Source: a virus
Virus record (IMG/VR): IMGVR_UViG_3300032523_000948
Span: 1-24,578 of that record
DNA: 24,578 nucleotides
Reading direction: 5' to 3' (one strand)
Below are positions 1-8,873 of the stretch, piece by piece; position 1 is the stretch's first letter; each line of letters begins with the position of its first letter. The translations under genes were made by a program, and so were the position numbers. Below the pieces are notes generated by a model, which saw only the letters and a program-made list of their open reading frames with translations, was not told where the DNA came from and searched no databases.

Positions 1-2
1 AC

Positions 3-3000
3 GTAGGGGTACTAGAGCAGTTACAAAAATTAATATTACTCAACTACACACAAAAACCTAACTCTTCTATCTCTTTACCGTCTTCTGTATGGAGAAACGT
101 ACCTGAGTTAAGCTCAATTAAAGATACTATAACTATACAAATTGAAGAATTGTATGACACAAAAAATTATTTTGACAGGTCTCCTACTATCCCGATCTCA
201 TCTTATTCTAATACAGATAGTTTAGAACTTAGCAATTTTTTAACATCAAAAGGTCTTTCTTTAACTTCTACAGAATGGATCTACAAACTCGGTATTAACC
301 CCTTATCTGCTAACTATATTGAATTAAGCGGAGGGGATTTAACAGAACTAAGTAAACAAATAGCAGAAAAATATCTTGGGGAAGACAAATACATTTCTAC
401 AACTCAATCGTTTAGCGCCCGCACTGACTTCTTTGATATACCTCTCTCCCTAGGTAATAATTTTTTGATGTGGCCCTCTGGGGTTTATAATTCTAAAACA
501 AAGTTAAACCCCCGGTATATAGCTTCTCCGATAAATGAATCTGGTTTATCGACTGGGGCAACTGCAGGATCTAGTTTAGAGTTAGCTGATACTGTATTTA
601 AAAAAACAACAAGAGGCATTGAAGGTGCTTGGTATCGTAATAACCTGTATGACTATAAGACATCTAATATGTCTGCAAAATTAGACGCAAATTCTAAAAC
701 TGAGTTTCGTTTCCCTTTTCCTGGTTACGGTATATCAGCAGAAGACATTACATGGACAGGTTTTGATTTAAAAAGTACACCACAGTTTCTTTTTTTAAAT
801 AATGAAATACAACAAGATATTTTAAGAAACTACTGGTCTACTACTATAGATCTTACATCTTGTAAGCCGTTACCTCTTAACGATACTACTTTAATTAGTA
901 ATAGAGCCTATCCAAGTAAAGATTACAATCATAGTGATTATATAAAAATCTGGTCCTCCCCGCCTGATTATGATGAGGTGGTATTTTCTGGTTCTGTTGA
1001 TGAGGCATGGCTCTACAAAATGACTCAAACTGATATATCAATTTCCCCATCAGGCAGCACAGTAATAGTTTGGCCTTATGAGAGTATTGACCCTAATGAT
1101 GACTTTCCGGTGTATTATCCTACAGACTTCACTAGCGTATGTAGACCTTTACGTATTTCAGCTATAAACTTTTCAAAAGCTATAGCTGGCAATGCTTTGT
1201 CTAGCTCCGATGTTGTATATAAAATAACAAACTACCAAGACACTCCTGAACTAGCAACTGAATGTTGCTGGCTTTCAGGAAAAACAAAAGGTTATGCAGC
1301 AACAAAAATTTTAAAGACTGAACAAAGGGAGTTACAATTTATAGCAACCCCTGGAGAATATACAAAGTTTATCTGGGAAGGACCTGAATTTACAGATGCC
1401 AATAATGTTTTTAAATCTTTAAAACATCAACCTGATTGTAAGTTTGCAAATACGAATGATTCAACATATCTTGATTCAGACCTTTGCACATGCAAACAAG
1501 TGCTATTCACCCCTTTTGGTAATCCAGGAGAAAATTATAATGAATATAATGGTTTTGCAGATTTTATTATTGAAAATAATTTTGATCCTCAAGATTTAGA
1601 TTTATCAGTATGGAGAGATAGTACCAATACTAGCTATCTTCAAAGTTCAGCTTTTGGTTGGTTTAAAACAAATTCTAAAACAGGCTGGGGAGACGGTCAA
1701 TGGTTTACAGGATCTCCTCGTAATGGTAACAATTTCTATCTACAAAACGGCAAAGCATATGTTTATTATAGAGCTGCAGTTAAAAAAGAAGACAAAGAAG
1801 TAGTTGTCTTACCTGAATATGTTGTTCGTTATCCTTATAATGCAGTCAATCAAACTTGGGTAAGAGCTTTAAAGAGTGCAGACGGAGAATGGGTAAGTAC
1901 TAATCAAAGTTCACCCATGGTGGTCCGCCCGGGAGATATATTATTGTATCAAAGAGCCCAAACATCTTCTTATTCTCTAACTAGTGCAGAGCTACAACCT
2001 ATTGATATTTCTGAAAATAGAGGGTCCATTTGGACTAGTTCTGATTATATTTCAATTGGACCTGATAAGAGTTTTATACTTAGTTATCCTTTTGAAACAT
2101 ATACCAACCCTTCAGCTTTAAATGCTGCTAATTTAGCAAATCCTCAATATCCCGCTCTTAATAGTAATAACCTTGTTACTATTTTACAATGGTCAGTATC
2201 TGCTCCAGGTCAACCCTTACAGATTTTTAGTAATCAATCAAGTCTTATTTTAAATCCTACACTAACCGGTCTTTATACTTTCGCTGTTACAGCAATGTCA
2301 GCTGCTGTATTACCACCACAAACCACTTTTATAACTACTGGTACAGCTGCCGGTACATTCTTTTATACCAACACTAGCATATTTGTCTTTACTAATATAC
2401 CGCAAGTAACAGCGATTTCGAATCAAGTATTAACACCAACTCTGACAAGCTATAGTACCCCGGTACCTGGATACGTTCTTAATACACCTTTGAAAGGCTG
2501 GGATTATAATTTAGGACAAGTTAACCCGTATAGTCTATTAAGCAACTCAGGAGCAAAACCGTATTGGGCAAAAGCTTATAACCAGAAAGATGAATTTACT
2601 GGCTTTAAAGGAATAGAGGCTTGGGGTAAACCTCAGAGATTTGTCAGTAAATATAACATACTGACCCAGCCTGAAATATCAGATATAGTTTTAGAGGTAG
2701 GTAACAGAATTGAATACACCCGTAAGACCTCTGTTGATTTAGCTTGGACCCAGCCTGTTGATCTTACAGTTACTGTTGATAATAATGAATGGTGTACTTT
2801 AAACGTTATTGTTTCTAATACTTCTAATTTAGCTGATCAAATACAAGACTATAAAAACGATCTTGAAGTTTATCCAACCACTGAAACTTCTAATTTGAGT
2901 TTTGAAAGCTTTGTTGATAATGAACCTGTAGAGGTCTATTATAACGCCTTGAATAGCTTTACATGGAATATAACAGCAAACCCACAAATACCAGAAACTA

Positions 3001-4625
3001 TCTATCAAGCTCCTTCGGCCGTTCTGGGTATTATGGCAAAACAACCTTGGGCTAACTTATCTAATCAGTTTTACCCAACAGTAGCAGCTTCACCAGAACT
3101 AGATGAACTTCACGGGGCGGCAGATATAGGGGGGTTCTTTACACCGATGAGTCTAGGTGCTTCTGTATATGTTGATCAAGATTACACGGCTACTTTAAGT
3201 AATTCATCTACTGCTCTAGGACAATATTTTGAAAATATAAAACAAAGATATAGCGGTCGAGGGTTAACTAAAGAGCAACAGCAAACACCATATATAAATT
3301 ATACTGAAAACAATATATGGCTTAAAGAACCTACAGTAACAGGACCTATTGCTGGCACTAATAAGAAGTCTATATTTAAAAAATATCAAAAATTTGTACC
3401 TTATCAGTCTGGTTATGAATCTAACCCACGCTTAAAAATTGGTTTATTAAACCCTCAATCCCGTCAAAGCCCATGGGGCGGTAAAGAGGATTCTGAATGG
3501 ACCGACCTACTAAATAAACCTACCACTTTTACAGGAGAGTTAGATATAGAAGTATGGGCTGATACTCAAATATTAAAGCAAGTAGGACTTCAAGTCGATA
3601 ACTGGGTAACAGATATTTTTGGTAATCAATACAGTTTATACAAAGATTTAAATAATGTTTTACCAATCAATCGCAAAAATATACCAGGGGAGATTTGGGT
3701 TAGGAAAAATTCTCAATTAGTTGAACCTGCTAGTAAAAGTCTATTAAACGTTTTTGATACATATTCAGATACAAATATTGTAAACGAATTAACAGGTAGC
3801 GGTGTACGTAAGATTGATTTATTTTTTGATACTCTACTTATAGAAACATCAGGGTCTATAATATTTGAAAAAATTAACTACGATTACAACACAGATAATA
3901 TTTTTAGTGTTGCTGATGAAGCTCGCTACATTTCTTTAGCTATACCTATTGCTACAAATTTTGATAAAGAATTTAGTAATATTAGTTTATCGAGTTACAG
4001 TTTTGCGAAAGCAGGAGAAACTTGGTTTTTTCCAGAAAGAAAAGAAGTAGTACAATCAATTTGCGGGCTTGTTAATGGCATCATGACTCCAGAGCTCTAT
4101 CAAATAGATCTTAATACTCAAATACTTAAAAAGATATTCCCTATTTCTATAGAAGATATTACAACTATAAACTCTCTTTCAAGTCTCGGCCTAAACTCTA
4201 TAGAGCCACCTATATTATCTCATAATAATCTTAAGAAAGAATTTCTTTTAACTATACTCGGTAAAAGTGATATCAGTACAACTGTAATTATTGAACTTAA
4301 AATAACAGATCTAACTGTTAAAAATCTAGTCAGTGTAACCATTTATACTCCCACTTCTATTAACACTCTTAATGAGCCTCCTATTATTAGTCAAAATTTA
4401 TTTGTGAGTCTTAGCGCTAATAGCCTCTTAAATTTTCAATGTAATACGGAAAACGGTCCTGCGGTTTTTGAAAAAATATCAGGCCCTGACTGGGTAAATC
4501 TTGCCCTTACTGGTCTATTTACAGGTATACCTCCTCTTATACCTACTACCTACAACATAACATTTAAAGCTTTTAATGCTTTTGGTCCCACCTTTTACTC
4601 GTTCATAGTTGTTACCACTCCTTAA
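3..4625 (+). CDS. Very large virion/tail-periphery protein, 5' end cut by window edge
   Basis: The frame is open from the left edge (first whole codon at 3) to TAA at 4623-4625, so at least 1540 residues are present and the true start lies outside the window. A TTG at 150 is only an internal codon. The protein is rich in Ser, Thr, Asn, Tyr and Trp and looks beta-rich, as in phage tail or adhesin proteins. The last ~85 residues resemble a putative Ig/cadherin-like (He_PIG) domain, with a GLFTGIPP turn followed by YNITFKAFNAFG. A PKD-like stretch (LQWSVSAPG) lies near residues 728-765, and a CTCKQ cysteine cluster near residue 495. No enzymatic motif was recognised. It precedes a PKD protein and a tailspike, which supports a tail-fibre or baseplate-periphery role (inference). 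Confidence 0.75.
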   Translation, partial: VGVLEQLQKLILLNYTQKPNSSISLPSSVWRNVPELSSIKDTITIQIEELYDTKNYFDRSPTIPISSYSNTDSLELSNFLTSKGLSLTSTEWIYKLGINPLSANYIELSGGDLTELSKQIAEKYLGEDKYISTTQSFSARTDFFDIPLSLGNNFLMWPSGVYNSKTKLNPRYIASPINESGLSTGATAGSSLELADTVFKKTTRGIEGAWYRNNLYDYKTSNMSAKLDANSKTEFRFPFPGYGISAEDITWTGFDLKSTPQFLFLNNEIQQDILRNYWSTTIDLTSCKPLPLNDTTLISNRAYPSKDYNHSDYIKIWSSPPDYDEVVFSGSVDEAWLYKMTQTDISISPSGSTVIVWPYESIDPNDDFPVYYPTDFTSVCRPLRISAINFSKAIAGNALSSSDVVYKITNYQDTPELATECCWLSGKTKGYAATKILKTEQRELQFIATPGEYTKFIWEGPEFTDANNVFKSLKHQPDCKFANTNDSTYLDSDLCTCKQVLFTPFGNPGENYNEYNGFADFIIENNFDPQDLDLSVWRDSTNTSYLQSSAFGWFKTNSKTGWGDGQWFTGSPRNGNNFYLQNGKAYVYYRAAVKKEDKEVVVLPEYVVRYPYNAVNQTWVRALKSADGEWVSTNQSSPMVVRPGDILLYQRAQTSSYSLTSAELQPIDISENRGSIWTSSDYISIGPDKSFILSYPFETYTNPSALNAANLANPQYPALNSNNLVTILQWSVSAPGQPLQIFSNQSSLILNPTLTGLYTFAVTAMSAAVLPPQTTFITTGTAAGTFFYTNTSIFVFTNIPQVTAISNQVLTPTLTSYSTPVPGYVLNTPLKGWDYNLGQVNPYSLLSNSGAKPYWAKAYNQKDEFTGFKGIEAWGKPQRFVSKYNILTQPEISDIVLEVGNRIEYTRKTSVDLAWTQPVDLTVTVDNNEWCTLNVIVSNTSNLADQIQDYKNDLEVYPTTETSNLSFESFVDNEPVEVYYNALNSFTWNITANPQIPETIYQAPSAVLGIMAKQPWANLSNQFYPTVAASPELDELHGAADIGGFFTPMSLGASVYVDQDYTATLSNSSTALGQYFENIKQRYSGRGLTKEQQQTPYINYTENNIWLKEPTVTGPIAGTNKKSIFKKYQKFVPYQSGYESNPRLKIGLLNPQSRQSPWGGKEDSEWTDLLNKPTTFTGELDIEVWADTQILKQVGLQVDNWVTDIFGNQYSLYKDLNNVLPINRKNIPGEIWVRKNSQLVEPASKSLLNVFDTYSDTNIVNELTGSGVRKIDLFFDTLLIETSGSIIFEKINYDYNTDNIFSVADEARYISLAIPIATNFDKEFSNISLSSYSFAKAGETWFFPERKEVVQSICGLVNGIMTPELYQIDLNTQILKKIFPISIEDITTINSLSSLGLNSIEPPILSHNNLKKEFLLTILGKSDISTTVIIELKITDLTVKNLVSVTIYTPTSINTLNEPPIISQNLFVSLSANSLLNFQCNTENGPAVFEKISGPDWVNLALTGLFTGIPPLIPTTYNITFKAFNAFGPTFYSFIVVTTP

Positions 4626-4635
4626 ACTATGAGCC

Positions 4636-4642
4636 TTAAATA
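4636..4642 (+). promoter_or_regulatory. Late-promoter-like TTAAATA box
   Basis: TTAAATA lies in the 35-nt gap before the PKD protein gene, 18 nt before its ATG. It matches the core of the T4 late promoter (TATAAATA) and the recurrent box of this window. Its spacing is the longest of the set, so it is the weakest by position. Confidence 0.45.
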
Positions 4643-4660
4643 ATCAAAAGATTTATTAAA

Positions 4661-6184
4661 ATGCAAACAGATTTTTTTGTATTATGTGGCACTACAGTTC
4701 CGGAAAGTTATTTCTGGGACTTAGGTGCACCTTTACGTTTTGAGCCTACAACTCAAACTGCATATTCTACAGTTTCCAGTATCTCCGGGTATGCACCTGC
4801 TTTAAATGTTTTATTCTATAATAACTCTGAATCTGATAGAGATTATGATTACACTGATTTTTCTTGGGATTTTGGAGACCATTATAATAGTGTTACAAAT
4901 TTTGTTTCCCTGACATGTACGAATTCTATAATAGAGCATTTATATATTATGCCTGGTGTTTACACTGTATCATTAAGACATACGCAGACAAGAAGCAATG
5001 CTGAGCTGGATCCTACTGCTAATAGTAATTTGTGCCGAAGTAAATATGGTATACGCTGGTTTTGGGATGAATTAAAACTTACACTTCCTAACGGACAGCC
5101 TAATACAAATTTAGCTATAACTTGGAATCAAACAACATGTCTTCCAACTCTCTCTTCAAGACCTAAAACTTGGACACCAGAGCAAGCTTGTTTTCAAAAA
5201 TATTGCAGAGCTTGGTCTTGGTACGATTTAGGTTCAGAACAGTCTAACCCTGTCAAATGGAGTGATGCTGAAACAGACAGAGATTTTCAAAAAAAATGGA
5301 TGTTTGAACCAAATGATACAATTTGCAGTGTTAATGATGCTAGCTTTCTTAATACCGTAGAGGGCAATGATGAAACAGTTATTAAACAATATATTGTAAC
5401 TGTTAAAGAGCTTCCCCCTATAGCAGTTATGACCCCTTTATCAACTATAACAGGTTCATCCCCTCATACAGTACGCCTGTCACCTAAAAACTGTAAACCT
5501 GGTTCTTTCCCTATTGATAGAATTGATTGGGATTTTGGAGATGGATCCCCCATAAAAACAATAACAAGATATAGCGCACCAACAGGAACTGATGTTGTTA
5601 ATACCGGGTTCTTTATTTCTGACTTAAGAGATGTTAGAAATATAGATGTAATACATACATATTACCGTTATAAAAATATGTATCCAGTATTCTATCCTTC
5701 CTTAACTTGTTATAGTGCTAATACCAATACATCTGATGCATGTTGCATAACAGTAGGACCTATTAGTTATGCTCCTACCTCTCAAAATATTCAAATTGTT
5801 AAAGGCAGAAACACTCTAAAAGGTAATGTCTACGCTATTACAAACACTAGCAATAATAATATATCTCTTGTTACAACTAATTCTTCTACTGCTATCTCTC
5901 CAGTAGTATTACCAACTACCCCTTCTGCAACTATAAGAGACGGTAGAGAACAAGAACAAACATTTTTTGGTTACGAAAATAGAGAAAATCCTTTCCCGAG
6001 TATTTACGAACCTACCTGTACGATAGTGTCTGGTATTTTACCTGGTATTTTACCTGAGATTTATCTTGAAACAGAAGATAGTACGCCCTCTCTTTCGGGT
6101 ACTGGTGAAACCGATACTAGCCCATTAACAGGTATTGGTGTACCTATCTTCACTGAGTTTGATTCTCTATACATCATAACTTAA
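4661..6184 (+). CDS. PKD-domain virion protein
   Basis: This 507-residue protein has two PKD-type beta-sandwich domains. The first, around residues 66-105, has FSWDFGD followed by HLYIMPGVYTVSL. The second, around 288-347, has IDWDFGDGSP and a later HTYYRY strand. PKD domains are extracellular protein- or carbohydrate-contact modules. Between them, around residues 124-225, is a Trp/Cys-rich segment (CRAWSW, then PVKW, then QKKWMFEP) that recurs in the 1420-residue protein at 11363-15625. The C-terminus is low-complexity Ser/Thr/Pro/Gly with a duplicated GILP. The ATG follows a late-type box and has no Shine-Dalgarno. A structural tail-periphery or host-contact role is inferred from domains and neighbours. 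Confidence 0.75.
   Translation: MQTDFFVLCGTTVPESYFWDLGAPLRFEPTTQTAYSTVSSISGYAPALNVLFYNNSESDRDYDYTDFSWDFGDHYNSVTNFVSLTCTNSIIEHLYIMPGVYTVSLRHTQTRSNAELDPTANSNLCRSKYGIRWFWDELKLTLPNGQPNTNLAITWNQTTCLPTLSSRPKTWTPEQACFQKYCRAWSWYDLGSEQSNPVKWSDAETDRDFQKKWMFEPNDTICSVNDASFLNTVEGNDETVIKQYIVTVKELPPIAVMTPLSTITGSSPHTVRLSPKNCKPGSFPIDRIDWDFGDGSPIKTITRYSAPTGTDVVNTGFFISDLRDVRNIDVIHTYYRYKNMYPVFYPSLTCYSANTNTSDACCITVGPISYAPTSQNIQIVKGRNTLKGNVYAITNTSNNNISLVTTNSSTAISPVVLPTTPSATIRDGREQEQTFFGYENRENPFPSIYEPTCTIVSGILPGILPEIYLETEDSTPSLSGTGETDTSPLTGIGVPIFTEFDSLYIIT
6032..6055 (+). repeat. 12-bp tandem duplication
   Basis: The unit GGTATTTTACCT occurs twice in tandem (6032-6043 and 6044-6055), in frame. It encodes GILPGILP near the C-terminus of the PKD protein. 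It is a short slippage-type repeat. Confidence 0.8.
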
Positions 6185-6186
6185 AG

Positions 6187-6194
6187 CATAAATA
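6187..6194 (+). promoter_or_regulatory. Late-promoter-like CATAAATA box
   Basis: CATAAATA differs from the T4 late box TATAAATA at one base. It fills most of the 16-nt gap before the tailspike gene and ends 6 nt before the ATG. Confidence 0.6.
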
Positions 6195-6200
6195 ATATTA

Positions 6201-7853
6201 ATGTCTAACGGTATAAAAATATCTCAATTAGTGGATGGAGGATCAATAGCACAACAAGACTATTTACCAGTTGCTCGTGGGAGTGATGAGACATACAAGA
6301 TAGCAGCTAAACAGTTTGTCGTTAATGCCAGTACCCAGGGATCAGGTACACCTATTGTTATAGGTAAACAAGATGGTGCCGGTCAAAACTTACTCTTTAG
6401 ATCCTTATCTGGTGCAGGCGGTATCTCTGTTGTAAATGTAGGAAACACTACTGTTGTCTCTGGCTCTATAACAGCGACTGGCACTCTATCTGCTAGAACC
6501 TTAGAGAGTAGATTTAGTGATAATATAAACGTAAAAGACTTTGGTGTTGTTGGAGACGGAGTTACAAATGATACAGTAGCCTTTACTGCCGCCCTGAAGG
6601 CTTTTTTTAATAACGATAATAAACTTCACTTAGACTTAAACGGTTTAAATATCGGCATTGCTTCTAATATAGTTATTCGCTTTGGGACTGGTGGGTTTGA
6701 CGCTGATGCCGGTGTTCGCGCTACCAGTCTAGGACGACGGATTCATAACGGGCGTTTGATATGGATCGGCGCAAGCAATACCGGAACCATGCTGAATATT
6801 GGCACAAACATTTCTGTAGTTGCAGATGCTGCCCTCAAAAGTTTTACATTTGAAAATGTGCAATTTGACGCGGGAATAAATTCTAAGAGTCTTGTTAGGA
6901 TCTTTAATTTTTACGTGCTAACGTTTGCAAATTGCCAGTTTCTGAATTTCAGCAACGCCACCGCCGTGTTCTTGCCCTCCATCGACGACAGCAATAACTA
7001 CACCGACGATAATGGAGCCTGTTTTTACAACTGTCGCTGGGCATGTCTGGCGACAGGCGCCGGCCACACCGGTACACCAATTTTGGCGTATTGTGGAGAC
7101 TTGGTGGTTTCCCGCGGATTTGCCGAATGGTGCGGCCCCTTTGACTTTCACATTGGCGCGGGAATGATTGAGGGACTGCACTGGTCTTTTGGTAACGCCA
7201 GTCCGACTAACATGCGCTACGGAGCTATTTTTCGAGACCCGCGTCAAATTCAAGTACTCAACTGTGACAATGACAATTGTGGTCTGTATTTCACCACCGC
7301 CGGCTTTGCTGCGAGTGCAACTCAGAGTGCAGCAACAAATATTAGAAACATTATTGTATCCGGCAACAAGTATGGAGTTAGAAACCCACCTGCCGACGAC
7401 GGTGTAATCACTTTTGTGGTTTCCAATCCTGGTACGTCGTTAAGAAATATTTATATTGGCGGCAATACATGTGATGCTGCTGGCGGAGCGACTGCGGTTC
7501 CGTTTTTGAAAGTCCGAACATCCGGCTCTGGCTCAATGACCTTAGCCAATAACTTCTACCAATTCACCGAAGCGTTCCAGGTTAATGCTGGAGACAAAGA
7601 TTTTGGCGCTGCGAACCTTTCCGCAAGCAATTTCAGTACGTATATTGGATCAGACCAGCTAATAACCCGAAAAATAACCTGTAGTACAAGCGCTGGCGAT
7701 TTAATATCCATATTCGCCAGATCAGGATCTCCGGAGAACGAAGTTGCAGCACCGGTTGGCAGTATTGTTCTGCGAACTGATGTTGGTGGTACTGGAACCA
7801 CGCTTTACGTCAAGCAGAGTGGCACAGGTAATACCGGTTGGGTGGGTAAATAA
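6201..7853 (+). CDS. Tailspike / tail fibre with pectate-lyase-like beta-helix
   Basis: This 550-residue protein has a modular tailspike layout. Residues 1-42 (ISQLVDGGSIAQQDYLPVARG, then YKI) resemble the N-terminal particle-binding part of phage fibre proteins. Residues ~113-130 carry DFGVVGDGVTNDTVAF, the usual entry of the pectate-lyase-3 superfamily right-handed beta-helix found in tailspikes and depolymerases. The body is a long beta-helix-like region, and the end (SIVLRTDVGGTGTTLYVK...GNTGW) is a common fibre tail. It probably binds and perhaps cleaves a host surface polysaccharide; no catalytic residues can be assigned by eye. From about base 6680 to the stop, the GC content is far higher than in its neighbours, so the receptor-binding part looks recently acquired. 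Confidence 0.85.
   Translation: MSNGIKISQLVDGGSIAQQDYLPVARGSDETYKIAAKQFVVNASTQGSGTPIVIGKQDGAGQNLLFRSLSGAGGISVVNVGNTTVVSGSITATGTLSARTLESRFSDNINVKDFGVVGDGVTNDTVAFTAALKAFFNNDNKLHLDLNGLNIGIASNIVIRFGTGGFDADAGVRATSLGRRIHNGRLIWIGASNTGTMLNIGTNISVVADAALKSFTFENVQFDAGINSKSLVRIFNFYVLTFANCQFLNFSNATAVFLPSIDDSNNYTDDNGACFYNCRWACLATGAGHTGTPILAYCGDLVVSRGFAEWCGPFDFHIGAGMIEGLHWSFGNASPTNMRYGAIFRDPRQIQVLNCDNDNCGLYFTTAGFAASATQSAATNIRNIIVSGNKYGVRNPPADDGVITFVVSNPGTSLRNIYIGGNTCDAAGGATAVPFLKVRTSGSGSMTLANNFYQFTEAFQVNAGDKDFGAANLSASNFSTYIGSDQLITRKITCSTSAGDLISIFARSGSPENEVAAPVGSIVLRTDVGGTGTTLYVKQSGTGNTGWVGK
6680..7853 (+). other. GC-shifted, probably horizontally acquired segment of the tailspike
   Basis: Hand-counted 60-base lines give 25% GC at 6601-6660. 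The values then rise to 50% (6661-6720), 55% (6961-7020), 57% (7081-7140), 47% (7501-7560) and 48% (7681-7740). The DNA after the gene returns to strongly AT-rich. The shift begins just inside the first beta-helix rungs, near residue 160, and the reading frame stays intact. It fits replacement of the receptor-binding domain by recombination. Confidence 0.75.
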
Positions 7854-7863
7854 TTTAAATAAT

Positions 7864-7887
7864 AATCTGTATATTAACAGACAGATT
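7864..7887 (+). repeat. Inverted repeat in the 95-nt gap after the tailspike
   Basis: AATCTGT (7864-7870) and ACAGATT (7881-7887) form a perfect 7-bp stem with a 10-nt loop; CTGT and ACAG can also pair with a 6-nt loop. There is no T-tract, so it is a weak terminator candidate, or an mRNA 3' end or operator-like element. Confidence 0.4.
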
Positions 7888-7935
7888 TAATGATATAAAT
7901 GTTATATAAAACGTAGTCTGTGCCTACTTTGACCA

Positions 7936-7942
7936 TTAAATA
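7936..7942 (+). promoter_or_regulatory. Late-promoter-like TTAAATA box
   Basis: TTAAATA ends 6 nt before the ATG at 7949, at the end of a 95-nt intergenic gap. It matches the box and spacing seen before other late genes here. Confidence 0.6.
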
Positions 7943-7948
7943 ATCATA

Positions 7949-8872
7949 ATGGTTGAAATTGTCTATAAATCTCTATCGAGTCTCGCCCCTATTGAGCTCA
8001 AATATGAGTATAACAGAGATGAAAGTCTTCAAGGTAGTATAGTTACTTACCAAGACGGGTTTTCTTTTTATGAGTTAGAAGGACTCAAAAACTTTCAAGA
8101 CGTAACTATAAACAGAGATTCTGTCCTTGTACTTACTTCAGCTGTTAGTCTTTCTACTGTTTTTGCACTAGCTCAAGATATTAAACTTGGCAAATTACCA
8201 GGCACGTTTCAACTTCAACCCCGTAATTCTACTATCTATTATATAAAGTATAACACAGAAAAAAATACACTCGTGAAGACATTAACTTCAGCTTCTACTT
8301 TCTTTATACAACCTCTTAACGACAGCGACGAAGTAGAATTATTTGTAGATAGTAAATATGTTCAAGTTAGAGCTAATTACCCTTATGAAGTATATCTAAG
8401 TGAAAGATCTTTAGATCCAGAAGAAATTTTTAGACAAAGATTTCAAATAGTTTATGATAACAATTTTATATCTATTAAAACAAAAACTGATCAAGGCTAC
8501 CGCTATCTCGCCTTTAATAAAGATAATATATTAAGAGCTGTTGGATTAGTTTTAAATGAAACAGTGGTAAATGATTATGTATTTAAATGTTTATCTATAT
8601 CTGACCCTAATCTAAATAGAGGTTTTACTACTAATAATGATTGGGTTACTTATTATTTTGACACAGAGGGAAAAAGTGAAAATAAAACACTAACAATTAA
8701 TAAAAATATATCGACCCCTACTAACCTATTAATAGATTTTCCGTTAGAAAATGCTGCAGAAACAGGTATTGCTAATATCAATATAGCAAATCTAAAAACA
8801 TCCTTAACTCCAGCAGGCGGACCAGCCCCTGTAGAAAATTCTTACGAAAAAGTAGTAATAACAAGTAACTAA
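7949..8872 (+). CDS. Unrecognised virion-associated protein (307 aa)
   Basis: I do not recognise this family. It is soluble-looking, with no membrane segment or signal peptide, and is rich in aromatic residues and Asn in alternating patterns that suggest beta structure, with a Pro/Gly-rich C-terminal stretch (SLTPAGGPAPVENSY). A late-type box precedes it. Its stop codon is one base before the start of the 822-residue lectin/propeller protein, so the two are probably co-transcribed and perhaps assemble together as a tail-appendage pair. A small adaptor linking a fibre to the particle is one possibility, but that is inference from position only. Confidence 0.6.
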   Translation: MVEIVYKSLSSLAPIELKYEYNRDESLQGSIVTYQDGFSFYELEGLKNFQDVTINRDSVLVLTSAVSLSTVFALAQDIKLGKLPGTFQLQPRNSTIYYIKYNTEKNTLVKTLTSASTFFIQPLNDSDEVELFVDSKYVQVRANYPYEVYLSERSLDPEEIFRQRFQIVYDNNFISIKTKTDQGYRYLAFNKDNILRAVGLVLNETVVNDYVFKCLSISDPNLNRGFTTNNDWVTYYFDTEGKSENKTLTINKNISTPTNLLIDFPLENAAETGIANINIANLKTSLTPAGGPAPVENSYEKVVITSN

Positions 8873-8873
8873 T

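Noticed and set aside
150-152. TTG as start codon of the first large protein
   Set aside because: The same frame is open to the left edge of the window, so the gene is simply truncated there.
2829-3044. Minus-strand open frame of 71 codons inside the first large gene
   Set aside because: Antisense shadow of a long, consistent gene; no start context.
6918-7253. A 111-codon open frame on the minus strand inside the tailspike gene
   Set aside because: It lies opposite the GC-rich part of a clear coding gene, where GC-rich codons open antisense frames. It has no promoter box and no recognisable protein features.
7168-7407. A 79-codon frame on the plus strand inside the tailspike gene
   Set aside because: It is out of frame with the tailspike and its product looks unstructured. 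The tailspike frame is continuous through it, so it does not signal a frameshift.
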